Below are positions 15,383 through 22,521 of a stretch of DNA of 37,393 nt, in pieces; position 1 is the first letter of the stretch, and each line of letters opens with the position of its first letter. Under the pieces are notes generated by a model. It was not told the origin of the DNA and did no database searches. It saw only the letters and a program-made list of their open reading frames with translations. The DNA lies in NCBI GenBank assembly GCA_003221615.1, contig QHSQ01000119.1, forward strand, positions 1-37,393, written 5' to 3'. The translations under genes were made by a program, and so were the position numbers. This stretch comes from Candidatus Rokuibacteriota bacterium. Lineage in GTDB: Bacteria > Methylomirabilota > Methylomirabilia > Rokubacteriales > CSP1-6.

Positions 15383-16792
15383 CTACTTCTTCGACGACGC
15401 CATCAGCGCCGCCAACTCTTGCAGCGGCGGCTCATAGGTCTCGCTGAACGTCGGGAATGCGTGGACGACATCCGCCAGCACATCGATCGTGATTTGCGCC
15501 CGGATCGCGAGAACGGCCTCGCCGATCCATTCCTCGGCATGTGGGCCGATCGCCGCGGCTCCGATCAGCGTGCGCTGCCACCGATCGGCAACGAGGACCA
15601 GCTGCCCCGACTTCAACCCCGTCGCATCGGCACGGGCGGTGTGACGCACCTCCATGGATGCGGTCGCGACGTCATGCCCTCGTTCCCTCGCCTTGTCCGA
15701 CGAAAGCCCCACGCACGCCACGGCCGGCTCCGTATACACGCCGCGTGGGATCGCTCGGTAGTCCGCGCGCGCCTCACGTCCCAGCAGATTCGCCGCGATG
15801 ACGCGGCCCTGATACTTCGCCGCGTGTGTATAGAGGGCGATGCCCGTGATGTCGCCCGCCGCCCACACGTGCGCCTGGCCTCGGACCCGGCACCGCTCGT
15901 CCACCTCGAGGAACCCGCCGCCTCCAGGTCGGATGTTCAGGGTCTCCAGGCCCAGTCCTTCCAGTCGAGGAGAGCGTCCGGTGGCGACAACGAGCCGTGT
16001 CGCGGTCAGCCGCGTCCCGTCGCTCAGGAAGACCGCGGCGTCCCCTCGCAGCTCCGCCCGGACGACTTTGCCGCCGAGACGCACGTCGATAGCGTCCTGG
16101 CGAAAGACGTCAGCAAGAGCGGCGGCCACGGCTGGTTCTTCCTCCGGGATCAACCGCGGCGCCCTCTGCACGATCGTGACCTTTGAACCGAACCGCGCTA
16201 GCATCTGAGCGGTCTCGCATCCCACCGGTCCGCCGCCGAGCACGATCACGGAGTCGGGAAGCTCGGTTGCCGTGTAGACGTCCTCGCTCGTCCAGGTCGC
16301 CTTGCGGTGGAGTCCCTCGATCTCGGGAATGTCGACCGCGCTGCCGACCGCGATGACGAGGTCGATCCAACCGATGGCTCGCCCGTCGATCTCGACGACG
16401 CCTGGACGAACGATGCGCCCGCGCCCGCGATGGACGGCGATGCCGAGCTCCTGGAGCTCTCGCACCCTGCCGGAGTCGTCGAGGCGGTCGGCGATCTCGT
16501 GGCGTCGCGCCGCCGCGGCGCGATACGCGACTCGTCCATCGTCCAGGCTCAGCGGATGACTCACCGCGCCGGCCGCCTGGGCCACCGAGATCTGATGGCG
16601 AATTTCCGCTGAGTGAAGCATCGCCTTGCTGGGCATGCAGGCGAAGTAGGGACACTCGCCGCCAACGAGTCTTTCCTCGACGACCGCCACCGATTTCCCG
16701 TTTTCCGCCAGGGTCATCGCCACGGTCTCAGCCGCCGAGCCGCCCCCGAGCACCACTGCGTCGTAGGTTTCCATCCTTGGCTGATCGTCCAC
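15383..16792 (-). CDS. pyridine nucleotide-disulfide oxidoreductase (dihydrolipoamide dehydrogenase/mercuric reductase-like), catalytic His replaced
   Basis: A 469-residue class I flavin disulfide reductase-like protein. FAD loop VVLGGGSAAE (about residues 13-22), redox disulfide GGECPYFACMPSK with the normal C-x4-C spacing, NAD(P) loop VIVLGGGPVGCETA, and the second FAD site HVWAAGDITG are all present. The C-terminal dimer interface, normally H-P-T-x-S-E, reads HAFPTFSE: the His that serves as the acid/base is Phe. That change, seen in a subgroup of these enzymes, argues against true lipoamide dehydrogenase activity and for an NAD(P)H:quinone or other one-substrate reduction. The start is GTG 16792 or ATG 16774. 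No 2-oxo acid dehydrogenase genes are near. A palindrome (16824-16838) lies 32 bases upstream of the start. Confidence 0.9.
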   Translation of the reverse strand: MDDQPRMETYDAVVLGGGSAAETVAMTLAENGKSVAVVEERLVGGECPYFACMPSKAMLHSAEIRHQISVAQAAGAVSHPLSLDDGRVAYRAAAARRHEIADRLDDSGRVRELQELGIAVHRGRGRIVRPGVVEIDGRAIGWIDLVIAVGSAVDIPEIEGLHRKATWTSEDVYTATELPDSVIVLGGGPVGCETAQMLARFGSKVTIVQRAPRLIPEEEPAVAAALADVFRQDAIDVRLGGKVVRAELRGDAAVFLSDGTRLTATRLVVATGRSPRLEGLGLETLNIRPGGGGFLEVDERCRVRGQAHVWAAGDITGIALYTHAAKYQGRVIAANLLGREARADYRAIPRGVYTEPAVACVGLSSDKARERGHDVATASMEVRHTARADATGLKSGQLVLVADRWQRTLIGAAAIGPHAEEWIGEAVLAIRAQITIDVLADVVHAFPTFSETYEPPLQELAALMASSKK

Positions 16793-16823
16793 CGTAGCGC
16801 CCGGCGGCGTGGGCGAGGGAAGG

Positions 16824-16838
16824 ATTTACCGTGTAAAT
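16824..16838. promoter_or_regulatory. palindromic operator-like site upstream of the oxidoreductase gene
   Basis: ATTTAC-CGT-GTAAAT: perfect 6-bp arms around three bases, 32 bases upstream of the minus-strand start at 16792. Read on the minus strand it contains TTACACGGTAA, exactly repeated at 21808-21818 and partly at 17752-17766. It is likely a binding site for a dimeric regulator; the regulator gene is not in this window. Confidence 0.55.
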
Positions 16839-16858
16839 GTGTCCCGCGTCACTAGCCG

Positions 16859-17116
16859 TCAGGCACGGCGCGGCCGTCCGGCGACCACGCGATAGAGGAT
16901 GAGTAGCACGATCGATCCGACGACGGCCATGATGAAGCCTACCGGATCGCCCTCTCGGTACAACCCGACCGCTCGCCCGAGATACCCGCCAAGCAGCGCC
17001 CCCGCGACGCCCAGCAGCACGGTGACGATGAAACCGCCGGGATCGCGTCCAGGCATCACGAACTTTGCCACGATTCCGACGATCAAGCCGAAGATTATCC
17101 AGCCGATGACACTCAT
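16859..17116 (-). CDS. GlsB/YeaQ/YmgE family stress-response membrane protein
   Basis: An 85-residue membrane protein with three hydrophobic segments. The typical family pattern is clear: IGWIIFGLIVGIVAKFVMPG, DPGGFIVTVLLGVAGALLGGYLGR and PVGFIMAVVGSIVLLILYR. Members sit in the inner membrane and accompany general stress responses in many bacteria, but the molecular role is unknown. AGGAGGAG directly precedes the ATG at 17116. The stop of the DUF1440 gene is 21 bases upstream, on the same strand, so the two genes are an operon. Confidence 0.92.
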   Translation of the reverse strand: MSVIGWIIFGLIVGIVAKFVMPGRDPGGFIVTVLLGVAGALLGGYLGRAVGLYREGDPVGFIMAVVGSIVLLILYRVVAGRPRRA

Positions 17117-17137
17117 TTTCTCCTCCTGCGCTCCTCG

Positions 17138-17635
17138 TCAGGCCAGGCGAATCAGTAGCAGTCGCCGCCGAACGAGCTCGGTCGTCACGCCGTAGACGGT
17201 GTGCAACCCGAATTCTTCGGCTTCTTGACGAATGGGCCGACGCGTCGGAGGGTTCCCGAGACCCAGCGCGGGAACGGCCACGACGTGAGCCCCGAGCCAG
17301 ACGGCCACACCGAAGGCAAATCCGACCGCCGCGGTCACTCTCGGCACGATCTCCGCAACCGCGCCATAGAACGCGCCGACCGCCGCGCCGAACGCATAGT
17401 GGACGATCGAGCTGGCCCGCGGCTCCTGGTCCTCGGTCAAGTCGTAGCCGACTTGCCTCGCGATTGCGGATGCGACCTTGATCGTCGAATCCTTTTCCTG
17501 TGATGCGGGCGCAGCCTCGGCCTTGGGGGCGATTGCCCTCGCGACTCGATGGGCGAGGCTCATCGCGCCGGCCGCCACCAGACCGCCGACCATGCCGAGA
17601 AGAGCTCCGCGCATGAGGTGGCTATCACCCGTCAT
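17138..17635 (-). CDS. DUF1440/YagU-like membrane protein
   Basis: About 165 residues with a first hydrophobic segment (GALLGMVGGLVAAGAMSLAH), a soluble middle and two or three later hydrophobic segments. The blocks SSIVHYAFGAAVGAFYGAVAE, GFAFGVAVWLGAHVVAVPALG and EEFGLHTVYGVTTELVRR fit the DUF1440/YagU family of inner-membrane proteins, for which acid-resistance roles have been proposed in Escherichia coli. The start may be ATG 17635, ATG 17614 or a TTG at 17653; none has a strong ribosome site. It is the first gene of an operon with GlsB, and the palindrome at 17752-17766 lies in the upstream promoter region shared with the divergent gene at 17926. Confidence 0.8.
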   Translation of the reverse strand: MTGDSHLMRGALLGMVGGLVAAGAMSLAHRVARAIAPKAEAAPASQEKDSTIKVASAIARQVGYDLTEDQEPRASSIVHYAFGAAVGAFYGAVAEIVPRVTAAVGFAFGVAVWLGAHVVAVPALGLGNPPTRRPIRQEAEEFGLHTVYGVTTELVRRRLLLIRLA

Positions 17636-17751
17636 GACACGAATGTCGTGCAAGGGACGTGCCCGAACGAATTCGGCCGCTGTGGCGCTCCTACAGGAAC
17701 GTCATCACGGTTTGGCACTGATCCACTCCGACCTTTCGAGAAACGCCGAGG

Positions 17752-17766
17752 TTACACGATGTGTAA
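17752..17766. promoter_or_regulatory. palindromic operator-like site between divergent genes
   Basis: TTACAC-GAT-GTGTAA: perfect 6-bp arms. It lies in the 290-base region between the divergent starts at 17635 and 17926, about 115 bases from the first and 160 from the second. It shares TTACACG and GTAA with the sites at 16824 and 21807. Confidence 0.5.
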
Positions 17767-17925
17767 AGAAAGGACCCGTAGTTTCTCCACGCTCTCCAGC
17801 TTCATCGTTCGCCTCTGGTGTGTATCGGCTGGAAATTCCCGCGGCCCCACGTCGCTGTCGAGCTGGCAGCGTCCTTGCTGGATCCGCGTCCGGGTCTACA
17901 GAGATCTCATACCTTGGAGAAGCAT

Positions 17926-18186
17926 ATGAGGCGAATCATCCTAGCGGGGACACTAGTACTCACCGTGTTGGTCTCGACCGGCCTCGCCGCGGCCGACGAC
18001 GTGCAGGGTAGGGTGAAGGCTATCGAGATGACGCAGAAGGTCATCACGCTCGACAACGGCACCAAGCTCTTCTGGACGGACGACGTCCCCACCGCCGACC
18101 AGCTCCAGTCGGGCGACCTGGTCAAGGCAAGGTACGAGCAACGCGGCGGTCGATTCGTTCTCACCGAGATCGAGATCGTTGTGTAG
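17926..18186 (+). CDS. DUF1344-like small exported protein (second copy)
   Basis: The ATG at 17926 with TTGGAGAAG upstream gives a signal peptide (MRRIILAGTLVLTVLVSTGLAAA) and a mature domain of 63 residues. It shows the same layout as the product of 7503-7826: VQGRVKAIEMTQKVITLDNGTKLFW, then a loop, SGDLVKARYEQRGGRFVLTEIEIV. The two copies are diverged, so the duplication is old. Longer reading frames upstream lack the signal peptide at the N-terminus and are rejected. Its stop overlaps the first possible GTG of the DUF2071 gene by one base. The function of DUF1344 is not known to me. Confidence 0.82.
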   Translation: MRRIILAGTLVLTVLVSTGLAAADDVQGRVKAIEMTQKVITLDNGTKLFWTDDVPTADQLQSGDLVKARYEQRGGRFVLTEIEIVV

Positions 18187-19022
18187 TGGGCGGATGGACG
18201 AGATGCCGGGCAGTCGGCGTCTCGTCCACCGGCCACGATGCTCTGGCTATCGTGAGCTTTTCCTTCTCGGACTCGAGCCTCCGGCCAGTCGGCTACCAGC
18301 GCTGGCGTAATCTGCTCTTCATCCACTGGCCCGTGCCCGCCGCGGCGCTGCGTCGTCTCGTGCCACGTCAGCTCGACCTGGATCTCTACGACGGTCAAGC
18401 CTACCTCTCGTTGGTCCCGTTTCTCGTCGCCGAGTCTCGACCACGGGGGATACCACGCGCGCTGGCCACTCGGTTTCTGGAGACGAATCTACGCACGTAC
18501 GTGCGAGCCGCCGATGGCGAGGCCGGCATCTACTTCTTCTCGCTGGACGCTTCGTCACTCCTGGCCGTCAGTGCCGCGCGCCTCCTCTACGGATTGCCTT
18601 ACTTCCCGGCCGTCATGTCCGTACGAACCGAAGGGCCTCGGACGGAGTACTCGTCGCGCAGACAGGGCGCGCGAGACGCCCAGCTGGACGTCGACTGGGT
18701 GGTCGGCGCCTCCGTCGGGAGCGCGCCCGTCGGCACACGAGATCATTTCCTGATCGAGCGGTACAACCTGTACGTCCGGCGCGGTGGGGCAATCTATCGC
18801 GGAAGGGTGCGTCACCGCCCCTATCCGCTCCGAGAAGTCGCCGTCGAGCAGCTATCCGAGACGTTGCTCGGCGCGGCAGGCCTCCCCGCGCCGATCGATT
18901 CGCCGGTGTACCACCACTCGCCGGGAGTCGACGTAGACATCTTCTGGTTGGAGCGCATCGGGCTGCGCGAGCCTCACCGGGTCTCGGTCGACGTTCTGAG
19001 TCGGCGGCGTGCGATGAATTGA
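18186..19022 (+). CDS. DUF2071 family protein (YqjF-like)
   Basis: A DUF2071 protein, a family with an acetoacetate-decarboxylase-like beta fold and no settled function. Visible landmarks are RWRNLLFIHWPVPAAALRRLVP, DGQAYLSLVPFLV, FLETNLRTYV (the conserved E-x-N-x-R-T-Y), GIYFFSLDASS, and LPYFPAVMSV. The late part has RDHFLIERYNLYVRRGG, RVRHRPYPL and the end VDVDIFWLERI. All the usual blocks are present, so the protein is complete. The start is either GTG 18186, which overlaps the preceding stop, or GTG 18252, which trims a poor-looking N-terminal 22 residues; no ribosome site decides. Likely co-transcribed with the DUF1344-like gene. Confidence 0.85.
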   Translation: MGGWTRCRAVGVSSTGHDALAIVSFSFSDSSLRPVGYQRWRNLLFIHWPVPAAALRRLVPRQLDLDLYDGQAYLSLVPFLVAESRPRGIPRALATRFLETNLRTYVRAADGEAGIYFFSLDASSLLAVSAARLLYGLPYFPAVMSVRTEGPRTEYSSRRQGARDAQLDVDWVVGASVGSAPVGTRDHFLIERYNLYVRRGGAIYRGRVRHRPYPLREVAVEQLSETLLGAAGLPAPIDSPVYHHSPGVDVDIFWLERIGLREPHRVSVDVLSRRRAMN

Positions 19023-19046
19023 ATGCGGCGATGGTCTGCATCGCGG

Positions 19047-19493
19047 CTACTCGGTGCTTCCTGAGCGCTCGGCCCTCAGATTCGATGCGGGCGGGTTAGT
19101 CACAGCACGGTCGGCCTTCGGGCCTTGCCCGGTCGCCGCCAGTCGAGCGCGGAGCTTCTCGAAGTCTCCGGTAAGCGCGCTCAGCTCCTGATCCGTCAGC
19201 TCCTCCAAGCGCACCATCCCGGTCCGGGCTCCCTTGACCGCGCGAATGAGCTCGTCGAGCTTCAGCTGGATTGCGCGCGCGTCTCGGTTCTGGGAGTTCT
19301 GGATGATGAAAACCATCAAAAACGTGATGATCGTTGTCCCCGTATTAATCACGAGCTGCCAGGTATCGGAGAAGTTGTAAGTTGGGCCGAGCACACCCCA
19401 GACAAGGATCGCGACGCATGCTGCCAGAAACACTTCCGCCGAGCCGACGATCTCCGAGCTGCGGCGCGCGAATCTTCGAAATCGCTCGTGCAT
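19047..19493 (-). CDS. low-affinity iron permease family protein
   Basis: About 148 residues. The N-terminal part, MHERFRRFARRSSEIVGSAEVFLAACVAILVWGVLGPTYNFSDTWQLVINTGTTIITFLMVFIIQNSQNRD in outline, has two hydrophobic segments and the conserved NTGTTI...IQNSQNRD signature of the low-affinity iron permease family (PF04120). After this, a charged helical tail follows (QLKLDELIRAVKGAR) with a low-complexity end. In fungi the family (Fet4) carries iron; in bacteria transport has not been shown for short forms like this one. The ATG at 19493 is preferred over the GTG at 19523 because homologues begin with a similar basic helix. Its 3' end meets that of the DUF2071 gene. Confidence 0.85.
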   Translation of the reverse strand: MHERFRRFARRSSEIVGSAEVFLAACVAILVWGVLGPTYNFSDTWQLVINTGTTIITFLMVFIIQNSQNRDARAIQLKLDELIRAVKGARTGMVRLEELTDQELSALTGDFEKLRARLAATGQGPKADRAVTNPPASNLRAERSGSTE

Positions 19494-19655
19494 GGAGCTT
19501 CGACGATGCACACTACGTACCACATGCGCGATCGGGGGCGACTCACCGGCCCAGGTCGCGAGGGCGATGACACACCCTGGCCGACTCGTTCCCCGTGCAC
19601 CACGTCATACCGCTAGCCGGCAGCGGCCATGAAATCGACGTCGTCGATGCGATCG

Positions 19656-21170
19656 TCAGGTGGTCGAAAGCGCCGGCAGGTTCTGGCGCAGGGTCCAATA
19701 GGCGGCCCACGGGTCGGCTTTGAGGTCGGCCAAGCGTCGCGGAAGGCTCGCGATCGTGTAGTGATCGGAACGCAGCCGCGGCGTGAGCTCGTCCCACGCG
19801 AGCGGCACGGAGACCGGCGCCTCTGGCGTAGCGCGCGTCGAGAACGCGGCGATGCTGGTCGCGCCGCGCGTGTTCCGCAAGTAGTCGATGAAGATCTTGC
19901 CCTTTCGTTCCGCCTTGGCCATACGGGCCACGTACGCCTTGGGTTCCGCGTGCTCGAGGTCCTCGGCCAGACGGCGGGCGAAGGCGCGGCACTCGTCCCA
20001 GGTCGCGCTCGCGCGCAACGGCACGACGACGTGCAGCCCTTTGCCGCCGGTGGTCTTCAAGAAGCTCTCGAGCCTGACCGTCTGTAGACGCTCGCGGACC
20101 AGGCGCGCCGCGTCGGCGACGCGGCGCCACTCGACGCCGGGGCCGGGGTCGAGATCGAACACGACGCGGTCCGGTCGCTCCAGGTGCTGCACGACCGAAT
20201 TCCACGTGTGGATTTCGAGTATTCCGATCTGGACGAGGCCGATCAGTGCCGGGAGCGAATCGACGACGAGATATTCCCCGGCCTTGGTCTTTTCCTGGAT
20301 CTTCACCCGGCGGATGGCTTTGGGAGCCCAGGGCCCGCCGTGCTTTTGATAGAAGCACGGTCCCTCCGCACCCTCGGGACAGCGGACGAGCGCCGTCGGA
20401 CGATCCTTCAGGTGGGGCAGGATCCACTCCGCGATGCTCTCGTAGAAGCGCGCCAGGTCGAGCTTGGTCGTGCCTTGCGCTGGAAAGAGGACGCGGTCGG
20501 CGTGCGTGAGCCTCACGCCGGCGACGACCGGCTCGACCGGAGACGCGATCTGCTCGAGAGTTCGTCCGCTCGCGACGCTCTCGGGTCGCGCCTCGAGCAC
20601 GTTGAACTTCCGTGCCGGGCGCGCCTCACCGTCGCGATGCTTGATCAGGAGCCAGCTACGCTGATCGCTCCGGTCCCGACGTCCGCCGCGGATCTTCGCG
20701 AGCACCCAGCTACCGTGGAGCTTCGTTCCCTCGAGAGAGAACTTCAGCGCGCCAGCTCGGTAGGCCGCCTGCGGGTCTCCCTCGGGCCGCCAGGTGCCGC
20801 GGTCCCACAGCACGACCGAGCCCGCGCCATACTCGCCTGCCGGGATGGTGCCCTCGAAGCTGGCATACTCGAGCGGGTGATCCTCCACCTGCATCGCCAG
20901 GCGCTTGTCGGTGGGATCGAGGCTTGGACCTTTGGGGACCGCCCAGCTCTTGAGGGTGCCGTCGAGCTCGAGACGGAAATCGTAGTGCAGCCGTGATGCC
21001 GCGTGCTTCTGGATGACGAATATGCGGTCGCGCTCGCGGCGTGACGGAGACGGGGAGCCCGACGGTTCCGGCGTCTGCCGGAAGTCGCGCTTGCGCCGAT
21101 ACTCGACGAGCCCCGCCTTCGGCACCGGGCGTGCCGAGCGGGGTGTCGCCGTCTTGCGTCGCTTCTTCAC
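19656..21170 (-). CDS. ligD: LigD-like NHEJ protein with phosphoesterase and polymerase domains but no ligase domain
   Basis: About 504 residues. An N-terminal basic tail leads to the 3'-phosphoesterase domain (HYDFRLELDG, SWAVPKGPSLDP, LAMQVEDHPLEYASFEGTIP, GAGSVVLWDRGTW; about residues 45-200). The archaeo-eukaryotic primase-type polymerase domain follows directly (VRLTHADRVLFP, FYQKHGGPW, VVFDLDPGPG with the metal Asp pair, KTTGGKGLHVVVPL, IFIDYLRNTRGAT; about 220-500). The ATP-dependent ligase domain that normally sits between or beside them is absent: no K-x-D-G motif is found. The protein trims and extends ends in non-homologous end joining and would need Ku and a separate ligase, neither in this window. 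The GTG at 21170 begins the basic tail; upstream codons overlap the CHRD gene. Confidence 0.88.
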   Translation of the reverse strand: MKKRRKTATPRSARPVPKAGLVEYRRKRDFRQTPEPSGSPSPSRRERDRIFVIQKHAASRLHYDFRLELDGTLKSWAVPKGPSLDPTDKRLAMQVEDHPLEYASFEGTIPAGEYGAGSVVLWDRGTWRPEGDPQAAYRAGALKFSLEGTKLHGSWVLAKIRGGRRDRSDQRSWLLIKHRDGEARPARKFNVLEARPESVASGRTLEQIASPVEPVVAGVRLTHADRVLFPAQGTTKLDLARFYESIAEWILPHLKDRPTALVRCPEGAEGPCFYQKHGGPWAPKAIRRVKIQEKTKAGEYLVVDSLPALIGLVQIGILEIHTWNSVVQHLERPDRVVFDLDPGPGVEWRRVADAARLVRERLQTVRLESFLKTTGGKGLHVVVPLRASATWDECRAFARRLAEDLEHAEPKAYVARMAKAERKGKIFIDYLRNTRGATSIAAFSTRATPEAPVSVPLAWDELTPRLRSDHYTIASLPRRLADLKADPWAAYWTLRQNLPALSTT

Positions 21171-21198
21171 CGGTGACGTGTCGCTCGGCGTGGAGCGT

Positions 21199-21630
21199 CT
21201 ACGGCTTGAGCTGCCCGCGGATCTCACCGCCCTGATGCTGGGCGCTGTGCACATTGACGTAGAGATCGCCGGCCTTGAACGCCGTATACTGCGCGTCGGT
21301 CAGCTTCGCTCCGGGCGGGACGGCCCACCCATTGTCGCCGGTCTTGGTGAGCGGAATGACGACGGGGCCGTTCTTGCCGGCGGCGCCGTTGTGAATGTGC
21401 GCCATCGTTCCGGTCACGCCGGTGGTCGTCACGCTGCCACTCACAGTCTTGTCGTCACGAATCGAGATCATGCCACTGCCCGACCCCGACGACGTGACGG
21501 GCGGGACCTCCTGGCTCCCGCTCAGCATGACTTGAACGTCCTCGGCCAGAGCGGGGTACGCGGGGCCGATGACGAGGACGCCGGCGGCGATCGCGACCGT
21601 GAGCAGCGAGCGTCTGGACATCGCGTGCAT
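21199..21630 (-). CDS. CHRD domain-containing exported protein
   Basis: The ATG at 21630 follows GGAAGGAAG and gives an N-terminal signal with SRRSLLTVAIAAGVLVIGPAYPALA; the double Arg may make it a Tat substrate. The mature 117 residues are one CHRD domain: VMLSGSQEVPPVTSSGSG at the start, the strand MISIRDDKTVSGSV, MAHIHNGAAGKNGPVVIPL and the end GDLYVNVHSAQHQGGEIRGQL. The pattern is complete. CHRD domains were named from chordin; in bacteria they are exported proteins of unknown function. Its stop lies 28 bases before the LigD start on the same strand, so they may share a message. A palindrome (21807-21819) lies about 180 bases upstream. Confidence 0.9.
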   Translation of the reverse strand: MHAMSRRSLLTVAIAAGVLVIGPAYPALAEDVQVMLSGSQEVPPVTSSGSGSGMISIRDDKTVSGSVTTTGVTGTMAHIHNGAAGKNGPVVIPLTKTGDNGWAVPPGAKLTDAQYTAFKAGDLYVNVHSAQHQGGEIRGQLKP

Positions 21631-21806
21631 CGTCTTCCTTCCTTCCATAGAACCAGGCTTTGATGAGAACCAGGCTTTGATGGAGCTTGTCCTCTCTCGC
21701 GACCGTACTCGCGCCAGTCTTGCTTCAGACAGCATGAGATGTGCCAGTGCTGAAGCCAGCGATTTGAAAGCCCGGGGAAGAAGTTTGTTTCGCTTCCGGC
21801 GAACGT

Positions 21807-21819
21807 CTTACACGGTAAG
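21807..21819. promoter_or_regulatory. palindromic operator-like site between CHRD gene and 21931 gene
   Basis: CTTAC-ACG-GTAAG, perfect 5-bp arms. The inner 11-mer TTACACGGTAA is identical to the minus-strand reading of the site at 16824-16838. It lies in the divergent promoter region of the CHRD gene (start 21630) and the small exported protein (start 21931). Confidence 0.55.
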
Positions 21820-21853
21820 GTTTGCCGGTTTCGATCTCCTACGGGCGAACCAC

Positions 21854-21864
21854 GTAAGCCTTAC
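21854..21864. promoter_or_regulatory. second palindrome with the same half-sites in opposite order
   Basis: GTAAG-C-CTTAC, 5-bp arms around one base, 34 bases beyond the site at 21807-21819. It uses the same half-site (CTTAC/GTAAG) but inverted. Two half-site pairs in one promoter region could give cooperative binding. Confidence 0.35.
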
Positions 21865-21930
21865 TCATCGACGCCAGGTGCTCTTCGGCAAACGGCTGAT
21901 CGCACAGGATGGATCGCTCTGGCATGCGAG

Positions 21931-22254
21931 TTGGCGTGGACACTGTTGCTAGGCTTGGCTCTGGTTCTCGGCCTCTTCGTGGTCGACATTCACGCTCAAA
22001 CGAGCGCTCCGCCCGCGCAGCGGGAAGGGACCTCGCAACCGGCTCCGGCTACGACGGACAAGGGCGCCGTGCCGCAAGCGCCGGCGCCCGAGGTGCGCGG
22101 GCAGCGGCCGCCGGCGGCGCAGCAGTCGCCAAACGTGACGATCGGACCGAGGACGTCCGGACTCACCGATCGGTCTAAAGGCCATCCGAGAAAGTGGGGA
22201 GGCCGGGGCAGTTCACGCCCCGGCCTCACTCAACATCACGGACTCCAGCCATAG
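21931..22254 (+). CDS. putative small exported Pro/Ala/Gln-rich protein
   Basis: The TTG at 21931 begins a well-shaped signal peptide (MAWTLLLGLALVLGLFVVDIHA, cleavage after HAQ). The mature part is rich in Pro, Ala, Gln and Thr (APPAQREGTSQPAPATTDKG...) and has no fold I recognise. There is no ribosome site close upstream. The last 30 codons run across the perfect hairpin at 22199-22227 and past the end of the convergent lipoprotein gene, so the C-terminus looks accidental and the real gene may have been longer, shifted or decayed. Kept because of the signal peptide, with low confidence. Confidence 0.35.
   Translation: MAWTLLLGLALVLGLFVVDIHAQTSAPPAQREGTSQPAPATTDKGAVPQAPAPEVRGQRPPAAQQSPNVTIGPRTSGLTDRSKGHPRKWGGRGSSRPGLTQHHGLQP
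22199..22227 (-). terminator. strong GC hairpin at the 3' end of the lipoprotein gene
   Basis: GAGGCCGGGGC (22199-22209) and GCCCCGGCCTC (22217-22227) are perfect 11-bp arms around AGTTCAC, beginning 9 bases beyond the stop of the minus-strand gene at 22236. On that strand the stem is followed by CCCACTTTCT, a weak U-tract. It probably ends that transcript and perhaps the convergent one as well. Confidence 0.65.
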
Positions 22255-22454
22255 CCTCGCCCGTAGTAGGGCCGGTAATAGCCGTAGCCGTACACCGGCC
22301 TCGGGACGACGACCACGGGGCGGGGTGCCACGAAGACGGGTGGGCGAGCCACCGGGGCCGGGACGGGCACGAGAACGCACCCGGCAGCACTCACCGCGAT
22401 CGCTCCAACGACGAACAACGAAGCGGCCAGACGGCCGAGTTTGTTGCGAGCCAT
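22236..22454 (-). CDS. small lipoprotein with Pro/Val- and Tyr/Gly-rich tail
   Basis: The 72-residue product starts at ATG 22454 with GGGAGG upstream at good spacing. The lipobox is VSAAGC after a hydrophobic stretch. The mature chain of about 45 residues is made of VPxPVA, RPxVxVxPRPV and finally YGYGYYRPYYGRGYG. Such Pro-Val-Tyr-Gly-rich small lipoproteins are common in proteobacteria and sit in the envelope; the role is unknown. The Tyr/Gly tail is likely disordered or able to bind wall material. A strong hairpin follows the stop codon. Confidence 0.78.
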   Translation of the reverse strand: MARNKLGRLAASLFVVGAIAVSAAGCVLVPVPAPVARPPVFVAPRPVVVVPRPVYGYGYYRPYYGRGYGWSP

Positions 22455-22521
22455 GTAAATCCTCCCGCCCGATTAGACGCGGTCGGGAGCGGCGGTATTT
22501 CATGCGGAACGGTCGTTCGGG

